Positions 60,268 to 64,000 of a stretch of DNA of 64,000 nucleotides are shown here, piece by piece. Position 1 is the stretch's first letter. Every line of letters begins with the position of its first letter. The stretch is from positions 4,326,831-4,390,830 of the forward strand of contig NC_033628.1 of the NCBI RefSeq assembly GCF_001540865.1, given 5' to 3'. A model generated the notes under the pieces. That model saw nothing but the letters and a program-made list of their open reading frames with translations. It ran no database searches and was not told the origin of the DNA. Origin of the DNA: Ananas comosus. Its lineage: Eukaryota > Streptophyta > Magnoliopsida > Poales > Bromeliaceae. The position numbers and the translations under genes are program-made.

Positions 60268-60665
60268 CATAGTTAGTTAATTCAGATTCGGCAAAAATCC
60301 GGCACGGGTATAATTCGAATAAAATTCGTTTTCTAATTTTTAAATTCGTTGAAAAATACGGCTAAAAAACGGATTCGCCAATTATTCAGATACGTGATTT
60401 ATATGGATATTATACGTTCACCAATTAAAAATTCGAAATAAAAAATTCGGTTATTAAATTAAAATTTTTTTCTCTCAAGATTTATACTATTAGCACAACT
60501 ACTCATATTTCTTAAGAATATAAGAATAAAGAGCTACAAAATTAAGCTAATTAAGTAAAAAAATAGCAAACTATATTGTGCCTTAAAATAAATAAATAAA
60601 GTGATTAAGATAGTTCATAAGAGACTAAATTTTTTTGATCAAGTGATTTTTTTTTGGGTGGTTCG

Positions 60666-60721
<56 letters not shown>

Positions 60722-61268
60722 GACTATTGGGTTCTTTGATTTATCCCAAGTACAATAACCAAATAACAAACTCTCGACATCCCAGAGCTAAAAAGTTAAT
60801 AGTAAATACTATTCATCTACTATCTATAGTACAGTAGTTTCAGTTCAGAATAACAATTCTAATACTTTTTTCTTTGTCGCTAATATTTATGTTTTACTTG
60901 AAGGCGAAGCGCTGCGGGCTCACGTCCACTCTAGAAGCTGGTAGGAAATAGAACCGGCAGGTCTCGTCTTGTAGTTTAGGGCATGTTTGGTAAACTGAAA
61001 GTAGAAGATGAAAATGTGGAGCTCAAGGAAGTGGGAAATTGCCTGAGTTTTGAAAAAGNGGGGGGGGCGAGCACGAGCGCAAGCGCGAATGCAAGTGCGA
61101 GCGGCGAGATGCGAGCCGAATTTTTGGCCGAATAATTCGGCCATCGCGAATTATTCGCGAATAAGTATTTTTGACTAAAAAAACGTATTTTTTTACGAAT
61201 TTTTTGGAAAAATACGAATTCGACCGTTTAATTTGTTTTTTTAAAAATTCGCGAATTAACTAACATAG
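60268..61268. mobile_element. Non-autonomous hAT element, CATAGTTAGTTAATTC family
   Basis: Ends catagttagttaattc and gaattaactaacatag are inverted repeats; perfect 8-bp duplication gaactatc (60260-60267 and 61269-61276). 1001 bp, contains a poly(T) run of about 50 bases (about 60669-60718) and a single N at 61059. A truncated relative is at 50825-51028. Confidence 0.9.
60669..60718. repeat. Poly(T) tract
   Basis: About 50 consecutive T inside the hAT element. Confidence 0.9.
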
Positions 61269-61639
61269 GAACTATCAACGCTTTCAATGAATGAGAAAAA
61301 GGACCTGTATAAGAAAAAATGGACAAAGCTATTAAATTCTAGTACAGTAAAATTATATCACAGTCAAGAATAGTATGCCAAATGATTTAATATATGTATT
61401 TTAATGAGTTTTCCATAATATAATGAATCAATTGAAAACACACTATAAAATTGCAAATGAGTTGTCGTGTAAAGATTGAATACACCTACCATTCTTGACT
61501 TGGCTAATCAAATTATAATCTATGAATGCTATGTTGCCCTCTTTTGAGATGTTTACATCAGAATAATTATATGACTATTGGCCTATAACAACAATGACCA
61601 TTCACCATGAGATAATTTAACAAATCAAGCTCAATCAAG

Positions 61640-61788
61640 TGGCAAAGGGCTTGGTGGTTGGTATCCGAGATCCAAGTTCGAATCCTAGTTGATTAACATT
61701 TCCAGTTAAGTTTATTTCTGAATGAAATATGAAGCAGATAGCGTGCTACCTATCTCTCCAAAAAAAAAAAAAAGAAAAAGAAAAAGAA
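61640..61788 (+). mobile_element. tRNA-derived SINE
   Basis: Body starts tggcaaagggcttggtgg (A-box-like) and has gttcgaatc (B box), then a unique part ending agcgtgctacctatctctcc and a poly(A)/(AAAAAG)n tail. Flanked by a perfect 18-bp duplication aaatcaagctcaatcaag (61622-61639 and 61789-61806). The 3' end resembles the tail at 37588-37699, as expected if a LINE of that family moves it. Confidence 0.9.
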
Positions 61789-61806
61789 AAATCAAGCTCA
61801 ATCAAG

Positions 61807-62478
61807 CTTTCAGGATTTGAATGCAGCAAAGTCATTTTTAGGCTAAAGATAGTAATTGAGTAAAAAGTATCAATTATATGTTGTTTCATTGCACAATCAA
61901 ATGAAAATAAACATGATACCAATATCTAAATGTGACAAATGAGAAAAATATTGCGTTTCAAAATTTATTTAGAAAATTATAAAATACCATAAAAGGTAAC
62001 CTCCACCAACCTCCAGAATATTATTTATGAGTCACATCTAGCTTTATATTTGACACATTATGAGTAACTAATGTCTTGTTTGCTATTGCTCATATTTTTT
62101 CTCCTTATAAACTTAAACTTAAACTTAAAATTTATGTTATTAAATGGATTGACGGGTGATGGATTGTGTTTGTACTCTATACAACTGGATTTTGTTTATC
62201 AGCTAGCTTTGTAATCTATACAATTGCAAACTTACATATCTAAAAAAAAAAACTATTAGATGATAATGTTATATTTGCGAGAAAATAGTATGCAAGTGAA
62301 CGGTCGCTGCGATAGTTTTACGAGGAACAATTAGATCGAAATGTAATTGCGGTAGGAAGTCTTAAATGATTGTTATCAACTTCTTAAGACAATAAAAATC
62401 TGCAAACTATTGGCTTCAAAGCCACTACTGCTTTTCCAATTTGCATTGCTGTGAAAAACTTGAGAATATCTTGTGCAA
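61807..62478. other. AT-rich stretch, no recognised feature
   Basis: No gene or element recognised between the SINE and the next hAT element. Confidence 0.5.
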
Positions 62479-62486
62479 GATCCTGC

Positions 62487-63571
62487 TAGGGGTGGAAACG
62501 AGCCGAGCTCGAGCGAGCTTACCTCAGCTCAAATTCGGCTTGAAATTAATTTCGAGCCTAAATTTAAGCTCAAGCTTGGATTGAAATTAATTCGAGCCGA
62601 GCTCGAGCGAGCCTAATTTCGAGTCGAGCGAGCTCGAGCCCTAAACGAGCCGCTTGAAATTCTCAACATCATACGATCAATAGTTTAATTTGTATAGAAC
62701 ATTATCTATAATTTGATACAAAAATATGTCTAATAGTTAAAAATACAAAATAACTATATGAAATATAATATTATAATATGAAAAAAAATAATCTATGAGT
62801 TGAATATCTAATCTTTTCCGCCTCACATGTCTATTCTTCCGCCTTCAATTTTCATATTATTCATTTTCATTTATGCAATCAAAAATAAATAAATTATATA
62901 GATAAATATTGGATTAAACTATCCAATCATATATAACTAAAATTAAAATTTTATATGAATAATAATTTTTTATTTTAAAAACATTCTGTATATTTTCTCA
63001 AGCATACAATTAATAGTAAGGTAGGCAACAGCGGGTATATGCTGTTACTTGATAATTTGGAGGGCTTCCGACTTGGCCACTTAAGATCAGAGACAGAAAA
63101 AGAGAAAAAGGAAAATATATTGAAAATTTAGAACTCTGTAAAAGAAAAAAAGAAAGAAAAAATGTATAAATTTAGTGAAATTTTGTTCTTTTATTTTGTC
63201 TATTGGGTTTGTTTTTATGGGCCAACAATATTGGCCCAATTTTAACTAAACTCAAATTATTCACTCAGCACTCAGCCTATATATAATTAAAATATAATAT
63301 ATTTATATATTTTTTAATAAATANAATCTGGGATACAACCGTCAACCGGCTTTTTTTATAAAATGACCATTCAAAAATTTTAAATTGGTAAAATAATTCT
63401 ATCAAAATTTTATTTAAAAAATTAATCCTTCTTTCGCCACGTTGAATTTTTGCTATAAAAACGGTGAATAATTTACCGTCTTATTTATATTTAACTTTAA
63501 GACTTAGACAAATTTGGATAAATTTAAGATATTTTATACTAAAGACGGTGAATTATTTACCTCTCTTCTAT

Positions 63572-63615
<44 letters not shown>

Positions 63616-63805
63616 TTCGAGCTTTTCGAGCTTTTCGAGCTTAATTCGAACGAGCCGAGTAATACTCAAGCTTGGCTTGAAATGAATTTCGAGCCCTTTT
63701 TTTGTTCAAGCTCGGCTCATTTAATTTCGAGTCGAGCTCGAGCGAGTCAAATATCGAGTCGAACGCGAGTCGAACACGAGCCGGCTCGCTCATTTGCCAG
63801 CCCTA
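62487..63805. mobile_element. Non-autonomous hAT element, CTCGAG-rich ends
   Basis: Starts taggggtggaaacgagccga and ends ggctcgctcatttgccagcc, cta; perfect 8-bp duplication gatcctgc (62479-62486 and 63806-63813). About 160 bp at each end is dense in gagctcgagcgagc-type palindromes. Contains a (TA)n tract (about 63573-63617) and a single N (63324). No transposase. Confidence 0.9.
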
Positions 63806-63813
63806 GATCCTGC

Positions 63814-64000
63814 ATGAAAATACATTTTTAAAAAAATTGGCGAAATTATTCACTACAGGAAACAAGTTTCAGTATTATAAACCAACAAATAAAAGGAGAT
63901 TGGAATACAATTGATTTAATGATAATGTAGTATGGACTCCACATTCGAGTTTTTGCATATCAAAAAGCTATTCCAACATGTAATTTATGAAAAATATAAT
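63814..64000. other. Window end, no feature
   Basis: AT-rich sequence only. Confidence 0.6.

Noticed and set aside
61640..61700. A tRNA gene
   Set aside because: A- and B-box-like sequences are present but there is no cloverleaf; the perfect flanking duplication and poly(A) show it is a SINE.

Overview
This window is nuclear DNA from a flowering plant, very probably a monocot. The first exons of both genes are extremely GC-rich and the introns are large, AT-rich and packed with nested transposable elements. A pineapple-like commelinid is my guess only; the species cannot be fixed from the sequence.

Two intact protein genes converge. On the + strand, seven exons between 180 and 32759 join in phase into a 629-residue FAD-dependent glycerol-3-phosphate dehydrogenase of mitochondria (SDP6 type). 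On the - strand, six exons between 53222 and 42618 join in phase into a 550-residue 4-coumarate:CoA-ligase-like acyl-CoA synthetase ending in the peroxisomal signal SKL.

Region by region. 1-6408: SDP6 exons 1-2; intron 1 holds a long-TIR MITE set in a TA microsatellite, a Cassandra (5S-bearing) LTR fragment and a solo LTR with target-site duplication (TSD). 6409-25196: intron 2 holds one old Copia element (6687-23964, TSD aacaga) that was itself hit by a Cassandra TRIM, a hAT inside a hAT, a reverse-strand Copia carrying a Mutator-like element, a gypsy LTR fragment and a TRIM. 26495-31397: intron 4 holds a tandem array of about 11 TRIM LTRs inside a single 5-bp TSD. 33071-35839: inverted LTR-like arms, a second copy of the last ligase exon and a single N, which looks like an assembly seam. 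37780-42324: a LINE whose ORF2 is broken only by two TAG codons. 42618-53222: the ligase gene; its intron 1 holds nested hAT-type elements.

53921-57890 is the strangest part. It holds 18S, ITS1, 5.8S, ITS2 and the start of 25S rDNA, but 53921-57674 is written backwards WITHOUT being complemented. Read right to left it gives the normal rRNA sense sequence. The 25S resumes in normal direction at 57675, exactly where the reversed part stops, so one block was reversed in place. No recombination process does this; it is best explained as an assembly or data-handling error. The remainder (57891-64000) is AT-rich with further hAT-type elements and a tRNA-derived SINE with an 18-bp TSD.

The two genes are not functionally linked beyond being neighbours: SDP6 feeds glycerol-3-phosphate electrons to the mitochondrial chain during oil use, and the ligase activates acyl or aryl acids in peroxisomes.
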